Part shown: one piece after another, positions 16,560-24,339 of the stretch | Position numbering within the stretch: the stretch's first letter is position 1 | Layout of the letters: the number at the start of each line of letters is the position of its first letter | Origin: Dethiobacter sp. | GTDB lineage: Bacteria; Bacillota; Dethiobacteria; DTU022; UBA8154 | Length of the DNA: 47,562 nucleotides | NCBI GenBank assembly: GCA_003605065.1 | Contig: QZJM01000053.1 | Span: 1 to 47,562, forward strand | Direction of reading: 5' to 3' | Program-made: the position numbers and the translations under genes | Notes under the pieces: model-generated | The model's database searches: none | What the model was told of the DNA's origin: nothing | Seen by the model: the letters and a program-made list of their open reading frames with translations, nothing else

Positions 16560-16573
16560 ATGTGAGGCAGATT

Positions 16574-16843
16574 ATGGTCAGCCTTTTCAATTACGATGCG
16601 ATGGTCGAATGGGCGGAAATAAACGATTGGATTCCATTGCGTTGCAAAGCCTGCGGAGCTTTATACACCACCAAGAATTACCGCTATGTGGGGGCTAAAC
16701 CGGTTCATTATGCCATTGATTATGAGCTGGATCCGGATCCGAAGAGGGCGAAAGAGCTATCTTTCGATAAATGTAAGCGTTGCGAACATAACTTAAAATA
16801 TCTGAAACCCGATTACAAGGTTTATCGGATCGGCAGATGGTGA
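16574..16843 (+). CDS. Small Cys-rich, zinc-ribbon-like hypothetical protein
   Basis: Encodes 89 residues with two CxxC pairs, 'RCKACGALY' (about residues 23-31) and 'KCKRCEHN' (about 66-73), which suggest one zinc site. The first part is acidic and aromatic (VEWAEINDWIPL), the end basic. I choose the ATG at 16574 because GAGG lies 7 nt before it; an in-frame GTG lies 12 bp upstream. It precedes the HEPN-NACHT gene by 355 bp on the same strand. No family is recognised, and a role as a companion of the defence gene is unproven. Confidence 0.55.
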   Translation: MVSLFNYDAMVEWAEINDWIPLRCKACGALYTTKNYRYVGAKPVHYAIDYELDPDPKRAKELSFDKCKRCEHNLKYLKPDYKVYRIGRW

Positions 16844-17198
16844 ATTGATATCGCCGGCTTGATCGTAAGGAAAAATGCGTATAAATAGAGTTCTCGGATC
16901 CAATCTGGATTTATAAGGTCATATATTACCAATAAAACTGTCAGTTTAGAGCTACTTTTTGTATCCGATAAATGTTGCAGCATATTTACAATTTTTAACA
17001 TTAAAAAAATTGCTGGTGTATGAAAAGCATTGGCTCCGATTTAGAAGTTAACTTATGTTATCGAAGTAGCTGAGTAACAGAGATAAGGCAAGCTACGAAT
17101 CTTGATGTTGAAAAAGGCTAAGATGATGAGAACAGATGAAAAGACCAGAATCATGAGAAATAATTAATTGAATGTGTAAGCGGATAGGGGTGAAAAAA
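16844..17198. other. Gene-free leader upstream of the HEPN-NACHT gene
   Basis: AT-rich, no convincing gene and no clear consensus promoter. It contains TCGGATCCAA (16894-16903), a decamer that recurs downstream of the HEPN-NACHT gene at 20651-20660. Only short frames (20 codons or fewer) occur. Confidence 0.4.
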
Positions 17199-20100
17199 AT
17201 GTCTTGGTACGAAGATTTCTGCAACGATACTCAAAACTGGGATGAAGAAGGGTTTATGGAATTTCCATACCCGATAGCTTTTCTCTACAGAAGCTTACGT
17301 AATATGCTTAGTACGGGAGACATGATCGGCTGCCTTCTAAGGCTTAAAGACATTTTTGATGTTACGATAAGACATCTGGTTTTGTTTGCGGCAGCTATAG
17401 AATTGAATAATGGTGATGAGCAGATTGTAAAACTAATGTGTAAGCCTAACAAATCCTTGTCCTTTGGGGATTGGGTTAACGATTTGACTAAGGCTGCGCG
17501 AGAGCTGCCGTGTATATCTGACGGTTCACAGCCAGATTTGTTGGCAGCACTCGTAAAAGCAAATAGGTTTTACAATGAAAAGCAAATCGTGAAGTGGCGC
17601 AATGACGAAATAGCGCATAACATAATGCCTAATACGGCTAGTACGGTGTTTATTGAAAACTTAAGGCAGAAGATCATAGAAGTGGCTGAATTTTTCACAA
17701 AGAATCATACTCTAATTCAAGCCCTGCAACTATATCAGAACGGCCATCCTCTGGTTGGAGATAATTGCCAGGTAGATGATTCGCCTTTGTTCATCCAAAC
17801 AAATGGTAAGTTAGTCCCTACCGAGCCTGTTATAGTCCCATATAAAAAGAGTATTGCCTACTTTGAATCCATCGACCCGAGAAATGTATGCAGGTACATT
17901 GATTACATCTCTGAGGGTAGATATATCGCATCAGATGATTACTTCCGTAATATCAGGAGAAAGCATTACTCGGCGTTATCGGTGACAGATAATAGTGATG
18001 CTACTACTCCGGTATATGTAAGCAGTGTGGATAAGGCGCTGGAGTCGTTTGGTAAAGCGGAGGACTATGTGAAAGCAACGTATTATTTGGACTGGCTTAA
18101 AGCAGCTATGGGCAAGAACGGTAAAGGCATTTATATGATGTGCGCAGAGCGGGGCACGGGTAAAACCGCTTTTACATATGCTATTGATGAACTTGGTGGC
18201 GACAATATGCATATCGAAGGCTGTACTGTACGCTCATATTATATAAATCGGACGAACATTAGAAGCGCGATGGATTTTTCCACCTCCGTTTCAAGGCTAT
18301 TTACAAAGACGAAAACGGATAGGCTTGAGTCCTCATCAGATATGCATCTACCGCGAATTACCATAGCCAGCTGCAATCCAGCAGAAGACATGGCATACTT
18401 ATTAAATACTTATCGGCGATATCATGATAAATTATTTTCGCAGGATCGATTACTGCTGGTAATTGACGGCATTGATGAGTTGCAGGCTGATAATGCAGGC
18501 ATCCTAAACTTTTTACCGCATCCCTCAATGCTTGACGAAGGTGTACATATATTGCTTACTTGTCGAAGCGATGGCGCTATGCCAGCTTATGTGCTCTCGT
18601 TTGTACAGACATTCCAATTTACAGAGATGAAAATCTTTAATCGTAAAGTTGAGAACAGAGAGCTTCTTCGGCAGTATGTAAATTCAAAAATTAGAGTAAA
18701 GGGGTGTAAACTGAAAGAGAACGAAATTGAAAAATTAATGGGTATTTTGCACGATAGCTTTTCAAATGCCCAACTTCTAAAACAGTTCTTGGAGTACGGT
18801 AGCTATGACGATTTGGATGCGATTAAGCACCAATCGGTATTAGATTTTTACTATGACTATCTGAAAAGGCTCTATGGAGAAACGGTGTTTAAGAAAGTGC
18901 TGAAGTTGTTGTGCACTTTAGCCACTTTATATGAACCAGTTGATATTCATGAGTTAATTTGGCTTGCCGATGGTGTCAACGATGCATCCGATATAACGGT
19001 GAGCGATATAGCCATGCTGTACGATTTGAAATGCCTTATCTCAGTGGAACGGAGTTATCAAGGAAATCTCTACTATATGGGCAATAAGCAGTCTACGGAA
19101 TATGTGGTAACAAACTTTTTTGTAGAATTAAAGAGTCAGGTACAAGAGTGGGTTGCTTATATCAAGGCGGCAGAGTTGGAGGAAGGTGGAGTATTTAATC
19201 CGATCTCCTATCTCTTAGCATATTTGTACCACTACTGTAAAGAATATGGCGACATTAAATGGATTGATGATAAAATGATTGAAAAGATGAACAACTACGC
19301 TGTACGTCTAGCCAGAATCAGTAATTACGAGCATTCAATTCACAGAGTGATAAACATCTACTTATCAGTAGCTACAATTCATAAGGCTAGACATTACAAA
19401 GAGCCGCATGAAATAAAGCACATGACTGGGTATATAGTGGCTTGCAGAAATGTAATCCATTCTTATTATAAAATAAAGCAGTACCAGCTTGCGATAGATA
19501 TGGGAAATGAGGTCATTCGGTTTTGTGAAGGCTTTGACACGGAGGTGCGAAAACGTAAAGATATTACCCAAATTCTTTCAATAACATACTCCGATATGTC
19601 CGCTGTATATGGTAGTATTAATGATTATAAAACATCTGAGAAGTTCTACCTTAAAGCTAAAGAATTAGCAGAAAAGGTGAATGACACCGCAGTTCTGCGC
19701 ACATTAAAAATGAACGCATTAAATATCTATAAAGTACTCGATCCTGCTAAGGCTGTGGGGAGTGCAACTTCGATTATTGAAAATGAGGAGAGTTGCTACA
19801 GCAAGGCCGAGATTGCATCTGCACATCTTTGGAGAGGAGTGGCAAAACGAAGGCTAGGCGCAACTAAGGAAGAAGATTATAAGGACTATAATGAAGCCAT
19901 TAAGATCATAGAAACCTTACACGCCTCCACGAAGCCGCCTGCACCTTCCGTGGAACCTCTTGAGGGGAAAATTGTACCTCACAATTTTGAGCTCGAATTC
20001 GGTGTCTATATCCATGCGCTTTTTTTCAGGGGCCAATGCTACAACCGGCAAGAAGGTGATATTGAAAAAGCTATTAGAGATTTTCGTCAGGCACTACAGA

Positions 20101-20552
20101 GCCTAGCAATACTGGAAATGAAAGGCGTCAATACGGATCTATTTTTGAAGCCACGAATATTAACCCAATTGGCCCTTGCTTTTTCCCACCGTCATTTTAT
20201 TAACAAAAAAAATGACGATAAGGAGCAGGCGTTGGGTTGCATTCAGGCTGCAGAATTAATTTGGAGCCAACTAAAAGAGGCAGGAATAATGATAGACAGG
20301 CTATCAGCCATCAACACCTATCACAACCACGGGTTGATACTGAGCAATGTGGGACAAATAAAAGATGGTATAGCTAAGTTGATTGATACGACCAAGATAT
20401 TTATGCCCCAAGACGATAGAGAGTTGAGCGAGATAAAAAGGATATATGATTCAATCAGCTCGCTCTATAACGAAATCGATGATAAAAATAACGCTGATTT
20501 ATACAGTGCGAAAAAGGACGAAGTCACAATTGTGAAAGTCAAAAATGAATAG
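17199..20552 (+). CDS. HEPN-NACHT-TPR STAND NTPase, predicted antiphage defence protein
   Basis: An 1117-residue multidomain protein. About residues 1-180 are helical and contain 'KWRNDEIAHNI' (about 140-150), matching the RN-x4-H catalytic motif of HEPN ribonucleases. Residues about 285-600 form a P-loop NTPase. Its Walker A is AERGTGKT (about 319-326), its Walker B is 'LLLVIDGIDEL', whose DGxDE form is typical of NACHT, and its sensor is 'HILLTCRS'. The C-terminal half contains TPR-like helical pairs (for example 'YSDMSAVYGSINDYKTSEKF', and 'RGQCYNRQEGDIEKAIRDFR'). The architecture of effector, NTPase switch and repeat sensor is that of STAND immune proteins. I start at 17199 because GGGGTG precedes that ATG, rather than 27 bp upstream. 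A terminator follows. Function is inferred from architecture; no partner effector is nearby. Confidence 0.75.
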   Translation: MSWYEDFCNDTQNWDEEGFMEFPYPIAFLYRSLRNMLSTGDMIGCLLRLKDIFDVTIRHLVLFAAAIELNNGDEQIVKLMCKPNKSLSFGDWVNDLTKAARELPCISDGSQPDLLAALVKANRFYNEKQIVKWRNDEIAHNIMPNTASTVFIENLRQKIIEVAEFFTKNHTLIQALQLYQNGHPLVGDNCQVDDSPLFIQTNGKLVPTEPVIVPYKKSIAYFESIDPRNVCRYIDYISEGRYIASDDYFRNIRRKHYSALSVTDNSDATTPVYVSSVDKALESFGKAEDYVKATYYLDWLKAAMGKNGKGIYMMCAERGTGKTAFTYAIDELGGDNMHIEGCTVRSYYINRTNIRSAMDFSTSVSRLFTKTKTDRLESSSDMHLPRITIASCNPAEDMAYLLNTYRRYHDKLFSQDRLLLVIDGIDELQADNAGILNFLPHPSMLDEGVHILLTCRSDGAMPAYVLSFVQTFQFTEMKIFNRKVENRELLRQYVNSKIRVKGCKLKENEIEKLMGILHDSFSNAQLLKQFLEYGSYDDLDAIKHQSVLDFYYDYLKRLYGETVFKKVLKLLCTLATLYEPVDIHELIWLADGVNDASDITVSDIAMLYDLKCLISVERSYQGNLYYMGNKQSTEYVVTNFFVELKSQVQEWVAYIKAAELEEGGVFNPISYLLAYLYHYCKEYGDIKWIDDKMIEKMNNYAVRLARISNYEHSIHRVINIYLSVATIHKARHYKEPHEIKHMTGYIVACRNVIHSYYKIKQYQLAIDMGNEVIRFCEGFDTEVRKRKDITQILSITYSDMSAVYGSINDYKTSEKFYLKAKELAEKVNDTAVLRTLKMNALNIYKVLDPAKAVGSATSIIENEESCYSKAEIASAHLWRGVAKRRLGATKEEDYKDYNEAIKIIETLHASTKPPAPSVEPLEGKIVPHNFELEFGVYIHALFFRGQCYNRQEGDIEKAIRDFRQALQSLAILEMKGVNTDLFLKPRILTQLALAFSHRHFINKKNDDKEQALGCIQAAELIWSQLKEAGIMIDRLSAINTYHNHGLILSNVGQIKDGIAKLIDTTKIFMPQDDRELSEIKRIYDSISSLYNEIDDKNNADLYSAKKDEVTIVKVKNE

Positions 20553-20690
20553 ATAGATCAGCAGAAAAAACCATTTCATGTTCACTTTAATGTTTATAAT
20601 GGAAAATAATATATAAGTATCGTCGGGCCTCCAGAAGATATGTAGACGTATCGGATCCAAATGGCCCTGTTTTTTACGCATATGGATAGT

Positions 20691-20716
20691 AAAACAGGCG
20701 GTTAAGACCTGTTTTT
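20691..20716 (+). terminator. Terminator after the HEPN-NACHT gene, with competing upstream pairing
   Basis: AAAACAGG (20691-20698) pairs with CCTGTTTT (20708-20715) around a 9-nt loop, followed by T. The same AAAACAGG could instead pair with CCTGTTTT at 20666-20673, a terminator/antiterminator-like arrangement. TATCGGATCC (20649-20658) has a near-complement at 20718-20727. Confidence 0.55.
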
Positions 20717-20831
20717 GGGATCCGATATGTTTTCGGTTACTGAGAACACCAGCACCGTATTAACAGTAAATCTTGTGTGTGCCTCAGTACCTCCTCTCAA
20801 GATAGTGTAATCGCGGGTTGCGTGCCGTGTC

Positions 20832-20861
20832 TTGACATCCATCATAGAAGATTGCTATAAT
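20832..20861 (+). promoter_or_regulatory. Consensus sigma-A promoter without an obvious gene
   Basis: TTGACA (20832-20837), an 18-nt spacer and TATAAT (20856-20861) form an ideal promoter on the plus strand. Downstream lies only non-coding sequence and then the converging IS110 transposase. It may drive an RNA, or a gene cut off by the insertion. Confidence 0.55.
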
Positions 20862-21022
20862 TGCGATTAATAAAAGCAAATACCCATTTCTTCATCCCTA
20901 TTTACTCAACAGTGCATTGACGTTATCTACCCTGAAAACATTTTGCCTGTAAAAGGCAACACAAAATAAGGCTACGAGAAAGCTAATTTCGCAGCCCCCG
21001 GATAACAGCACCCAGCGGCTGC

Positions 21023-22243
21023 TTACGCTACTTTTTCTTCCACGATGACCGTATACCCCAGAGCTTGTATACGTTTCACGGCACTCTTTAATACCGCGGC
21101 AGACTTACGTTCGTCAAAGTAGTTGGCGCCTAAATCATGATATGGCTGACGGTTTTTCAGGATATGGTACGCAATAACCAGGATACTGTGGCCTACTGCA
21201 ACAGCGGCACGGTTACCACCCCTCCTGGCGGCGATTCTATGATACTGGGCGGACAGGTACGTTTCTTTACTGCGGGAGGCTGCTCGAGCGCATTGTACCA
21301 GCGTACTTCGCAAATGTTTGTTGCCTTTTGTCGTCTTGCCTGACTTACGTTTACCGGCACTTTCATTGCTGCCTGGCGACATTCCCGCCCAAGAGGCCAG
21401 ATGCGCAGCTGATGGGAAGCGGTCCATATCAGTACCGACTTCAGCCAGAATGCTTTCGGCGGAACGCCTGCCTACACCGGGAATAGTATCAAGCAGCTCC
21501 AGTTCTTCCTCAAAAGGGCGCAGTCGCTGACCGACCTCCTCATCAAGGCTTTTAATCTCCTCGTCCAGAAAGTCAATATGCCGCAGCTGAGCAGCCAGTA
21601 TTTTTCTCTGGTGCGGACCAACCAAGCCATGCAGCGCCTGCTCCAGATTCTCTCTTTTGCTTTTCATGGAGCCCTTTGCCAGTTTGGAGAGCAGTTTGGG
21701 GTCGCTGATATTGTTGATGATTGCTTCAATCATGGAGCGGGAGGAGGCTCCCATAATATCGCTCACTACGGAAGAAAGTTTAATGTTGCACCCCTCCAGA
21801 ACCTTTTGCAGCCAGTTCACCTCGCGGGCGCGCTCTTCAATCAGGCTCTTGCGGTAACGTACCAGTTCCCTTAGCTCACGCTGATCCCTGGACGGGATGT
21901 AACTGCCTTTCAGCAACCCGTGCCTGAGCAGATCAGCAATCCACTCGGCATCTTTGACATCCGTCTTGCAACCAGGGACTGCCTTGATGTGTTGTGCATT
22001 TACAACCATCGCCTCAATCTCCGCTAATTCCAGAAGGTTATAAATCGGTTTCCAGTATACCCCTGTGCTTTCCATGGCCACATGGGTGCATTGATGCTCC
22101 TTGATCCAATCCGCAAGCTCCAGGATCTCGCCGGTCATCGTGCCAAAAGTTCTGATCACCTTCCCTTTCGGTGTGATGATGCAGGCCGTGATGGTCTTTT
22201 TGTGAACATCAAGGCCACAGCATCTCTCATGAATAATATGCAT
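21023..22243 (-). CDS. IS110-family transposase
   Basis: A 406-residue DEDD recombinase. The N-terminal RuvC-like domain shows 'CCGLDVHKKTITACI' (first Asp), 'VAMESTGVYWKPIYNLL' (Glu) and 'CKTDVKDAEWIADLLRHG' (the DxxD pair). The C-terminal Tnp_20 domain carries 'LDTIPGVGRRSAESILAEVG' and the catalytic-serine region 'AGMSPGSNESAGKRKSG'. The family moves through a circular intermediate guided by a structured bridge RNA. The length is normal and the frame intact, so the copy may be active. The ATG at 22243 follows a GGGAAT stretch. It lies between the HEPN-NACHT gene and rlmD. Confidence 0.92.
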   Translation of the reverse strand: MHIIHERCCGLDVHKKTITACIITPKGKVIRTFGTMTGEILELADWIKEHQCTHVAMESTGVYWKPIYNLLELAEIEAMVVNAQHIKAVPGCKTDVKDAEWIADLLRHGLLKGSYIPSRDQRELRELVRYRKSLIEERAREVNWLQKVLEGCNIKLSSVVSDIMGASSRSMIEAIINNISDPKLLSKLAKGSMKSKRENLEQALHGLVGPHQRKILAAQLRHIDFLDEEIKSLDEEVGQRLRPFEEELELLDTIPGVGRRSAESILAEVGTDMDRFPSAAHLASWAGMSPGSNESAGKRKSGKTTKGNKHLRSTLVQCARAASRSKETYLSAQYHRIAARRGGNRAAVAVGHSILVIAYHILKNRQPYHDLGANYFDERKSAAVLKSAVKRIQALGYTVIVEEKVA

Positions 22244-22500
22244 CCGTCATTCCCTTTCCGCGGCATAAAATTGCAGCCGGTGCAGCAATCGTAGAATGAT
22301 ATTCTACCCTGCGTGCTTACCCTCTCGGGAGCAACATTCCGTGGTGCACCAGATCGCTGAGGTCCGTCTTATGGTCGGACTCGAAGTACCAAGGTTATTC
22401 GACCTCATCGCCAGCCGCAGAAGATAACTTCAACAGAAGGGCGTTTTCATCCTTCCGATGGTGCCGTAGGCGGCATGATTGTCTTATGCATGGATTTTAC
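22244..22500 (-). ncRNA. Candidate IS110 bridge RNA region
   Basis: About 250 nt without coding capacity upstream of the transposase, rich in hairpins: TGCCG/CGGCA (22462-22475), GTCCG/CGGAC (22362-22380) and GTAGAAT/ATTCTAC (22291-22307). In the IS110 group the bridge RNA lies in this position. The guide loops cannot be assigned without the exact element ends and target. Confidence 0.45.
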
Positions 22501-22717
22501 TTCTGCAAACTGGAATTTACTTTTTCAATTGAGCAACATTTGCTTTTCGGGAGTTATTAAGCGTTTTTGAGAAGCGTGCTATTTCTATTTTAGCACATCA
22601 TATGACTATGAAAACAGACTCCAAGAGGCCAGAAATAAACATGTTCCCCAATACAACCTTGCCTAATGCAGGAAACATATGCTCAAAATGCCAAAAAGCC
22701 CTGATTCCTCAAGGCTT
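22501..22717. other. Gap between IS110 upstream end and rlmD
   Basis: No supported gene. It includes a short hairpin (GTGCTA/TAGCAC, about 22577-22597) and the rlmD terminator. A 62-codon plus-strand frame antisense to the rlmD end is judged spurious. Confidence 0.45.
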
Positions 22718-22718
22718 T
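22695..22718 (-). terminator. rlmD terminator overlapping its stop codon
   Basis: On the minus strand AAAGCC (22713-22718) pairs with GGCTTT (22695-22700) and is followed by TT. The stem begins at the last base of the rlmD stop. Confidence 0.5.
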
Positions 22719-24061
22719 CAGCTGTGTTTTCTATGCAGCCAAACTACTGTCTCAATGTGGCTGGTCTGCGGGAACATATCCACCGGCTGAACGGGCCCGG
22801 GTTGGTAATTCTGTGAAGCTAAATATTTTAAATCTCTGCTTAAAGTAGCAGAATCGCAAGAAACATAAACCAGGAACGGTATATGCGACTCTGAAATGGT
22901 TTGTAAAAGCTTTTGGGAGCAACCTTGGCGAGGGGGGTCAAGCAATACTGCCTGAGGAGGGTTTTGTCCTGCTAGCAGCCGCGGTAAAAGAATTTCTGAT
23001 GAACCGGTAAAAAAGGAAGCATTCTCTATATTGTTAATCCGGGCGTTTAAACGGGCGTCTTCAATAGCAGGAGCAAAGGAATCCACCCCTATGACTTTAG
23101 CAGCACAGTCCGCAGCCAGCAGGGTCAATGTTCCTGCCCCGCAATACAAATCAGCAAGGCAGGAAATCGGAGCCTTGTCCTGTAGCAGTTCCAGTACTTT
23201 TTTATAAAGGATTTCCGCCTGGAAACTGTTGACCTGGAGAAAAGTACCTGGTCCCAGGTAAAAGTCTTTATGCCATAATTTTTCCTTTATTTTGTCCTTC
23301 CCTGCCAGCAATTTTAACCAGGTTTTACCGGGCCTACCCTTTCCGGGGACCGGTATAATCTGTTGCCACACTGAAGCTAAATAAGGCAATCTTTCCTGGA
23401 GTTTTCGGGCTATTTCCTGCAACATTTCTGTTAAGAAATCGGGAGCCCCAATAACCACCATTACCTCATTACTATAAAAACTCTGGCGAAGGACTACCTG
23501 GTTGCCTGCAGCCATATCCGGCAGGTTATCATTAACTAGCAGTTCCTTTAAAACATTCATGGTTTCATTAAGATAATCGGAAACAAGCAGGCAGCGCTGA
23601 AAAGTAACCAGGCGGTGAGTTTTCGTCGGGTAATAGCCCAGCAACGCTTCTCCTCGGCGTTGCTCCCAGTGCAGGGTAATCTTGTTGCGATAACCGTAAA
23701 TTCTCGGAGAAGCCATGGTGGGGAGTACACTGATTTCAGCCAGGCCTCCCAGTCTCCTAAGACCCTCCTTTACCTTTTGCTGTTTCCAGAGCAGCTGCTG
23801 TTCATAATCGAAGTGCTGCAGCGAGCAGCCTCCACAGGAGTGGAAAACGGGGCAGGGAGGCTCAAGACGATATGGCGACGGATAGAGAATTTCTCCCAAT
23901 TCACCCCTGGACCATGTTTTTTTCTCTTCTTTAACCTGAATAAGGGCCTCTTCTCCGGGAAGGGCATATGGGACGAATACAATCTTCCCCTCAGCAGTGC
24001 GGGCCACCCCTTCACCCCTGTGATTTAATCCGGTAAATGTTACTTTAGTACTTTTTCCCAT
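22718..24061 (-). CDS. rlmD: 23S rRNA (uracil-5-)-methyltransferase RlmD/RumA
   Basis: A 447-residue SAM-dependent enzyme making m5U in 23S rRNA (RlmD/RlmCD class). An N-terminal TRAM domain (residues about 1-55, 'TGLNHRGEGVARTAEGKIVF') precedes a 4Fe-4S motif in 'CPVFHSCGGCSLQH' (about 70-83, plus an earlier or later Cys). The methyltransferase core has 'LADLYCGAGTLTLLAA', 'AVLLDPPRQGC' and the catalytic-Cys motif 'VYVSCDSATLSRDL'. The C-terminus reads TSHIETVVWLHRKHS. The family is complete in length. The last 40 bases are duplicated at two remote scars, marking the 3' end as an integration hotspot. No good Shine-Dalgarno stands directly before the ATG at 24061; 'GGATAAC' is weak. Confidence 0.93.
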   Translation of the reverse strand: MGKSTKVTFTGLNHRGEGVARTAEGKIVFVPYALPGEEALIQVKEEKKTWSRGELGEILYPSPYRLEPPCPVFHSCGGCSLQHFDYEQQLLWKQQKVKEGLRRLGGLAEISVLPTMASPRIYGYRNKITLHWEQRRGEALLGYYPTKTHRLVTFQRCLLVSDYLNETMNVLKELLVNDNLPDMAAGNQVVLRQSFYSNEVMVVIGAPDFLTEMLQEIARKLQERLPYLASVWQQIIPVPGKGRPGKTWLKLLAGKDKIKEKLWHKDFYLGPGTFLQVNSFQAEILYKKVLELLQDKAPISCLADLYCGAGTLTLLAADCAAKVIGVDSFAPAIEDARLNARINNIENASFFTGSSEILLPRLLAGQNPPQAVLLDPPRQGCSQKLLQTISESHIPFLVYVSCDSATLSRDLKYLASQNYQPGPVQPVDMFPQTSHIETVVWLHRKHS

Positions 24062-24339
24062 GTTATCCTTAGATTTTTCTCCTTAAAAAAGTTATACGAA
24101 CTAAAAGCCCGTTAACTGTTATTTTTACCTGATATCAATAAAAATTCCAAGGGGCTTATTGTTCGTATAAAGACAATATTTTACCGCCTAAGAAACATTA
24201 AATATCTTTAAAAAAGTTATTTCGCCTTTACTGATATACCGCCCATAAGTGCCCGGCCATATATTTTTAATAACTTATTTTTTCCTTTGGTTCTCCTTTT
24301 TATCGAAATTCAGATTATCTATCCTTAGCTAAACATTTT
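24062..24339. repeat. Intergenic long inverted repeat
   Basis: TTATACGAACTAAAAGCCC (24092-24110) is complemented, with one extra base and few mismatches, by 24151-24170. An inner ATTTTTA/TAAAAAT-like pairing gives a hairpin of about 80 nt. There is no coding frame. It could be a small mobile repeat or a processed RNA structure upstream of rlmD. Confidence 0.5.

Larger units (their letters stand above)
20553..21022. other. Gene-free gap between HEPN-NACHT and IS110 transposase
   Basis: Contains the terminator above, a perfect-consensus promoter pointing toward the insertion sequence (separate entry), and small hairpins near 20945-20960 (TTGCC/GGCAA) and 20971-20997. The right part presumably includes the downstream end of the IS110 element; its exact border is not visible. 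Confidence 0.5.
20930..22520 (-). mobile_element. IS110-family insertion sequence (approximate extent)
   Basis: Transposase plus flanking non-coding ends; members lack inverted repeats and often target duplications, so the borders are estimates. The long non-coding stretch upstream of the gene (22244 to about 22500) is where the bridge RNA of the IS110 group is expected. Confidence 0.55.

Noticed and set aside
16894-20660. TCGGATCCAA on both sides of the HEPN-NACHT gene as a target duplication of a transposon
   Set aside because: It is only 10 bp and 3.7 kb apart, with no terminal inverted repeats or transposase linked to it. Kept as a note under the attenuator finding.
22602-22790. 62-codon plus-strand frame with CxxC pairs antisense to the rlmD end
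   Set aside because: Its second half lies opposite conserved RlmD codons and the terminator. The Cys pairs look fortuitous and there is no ribosome site.
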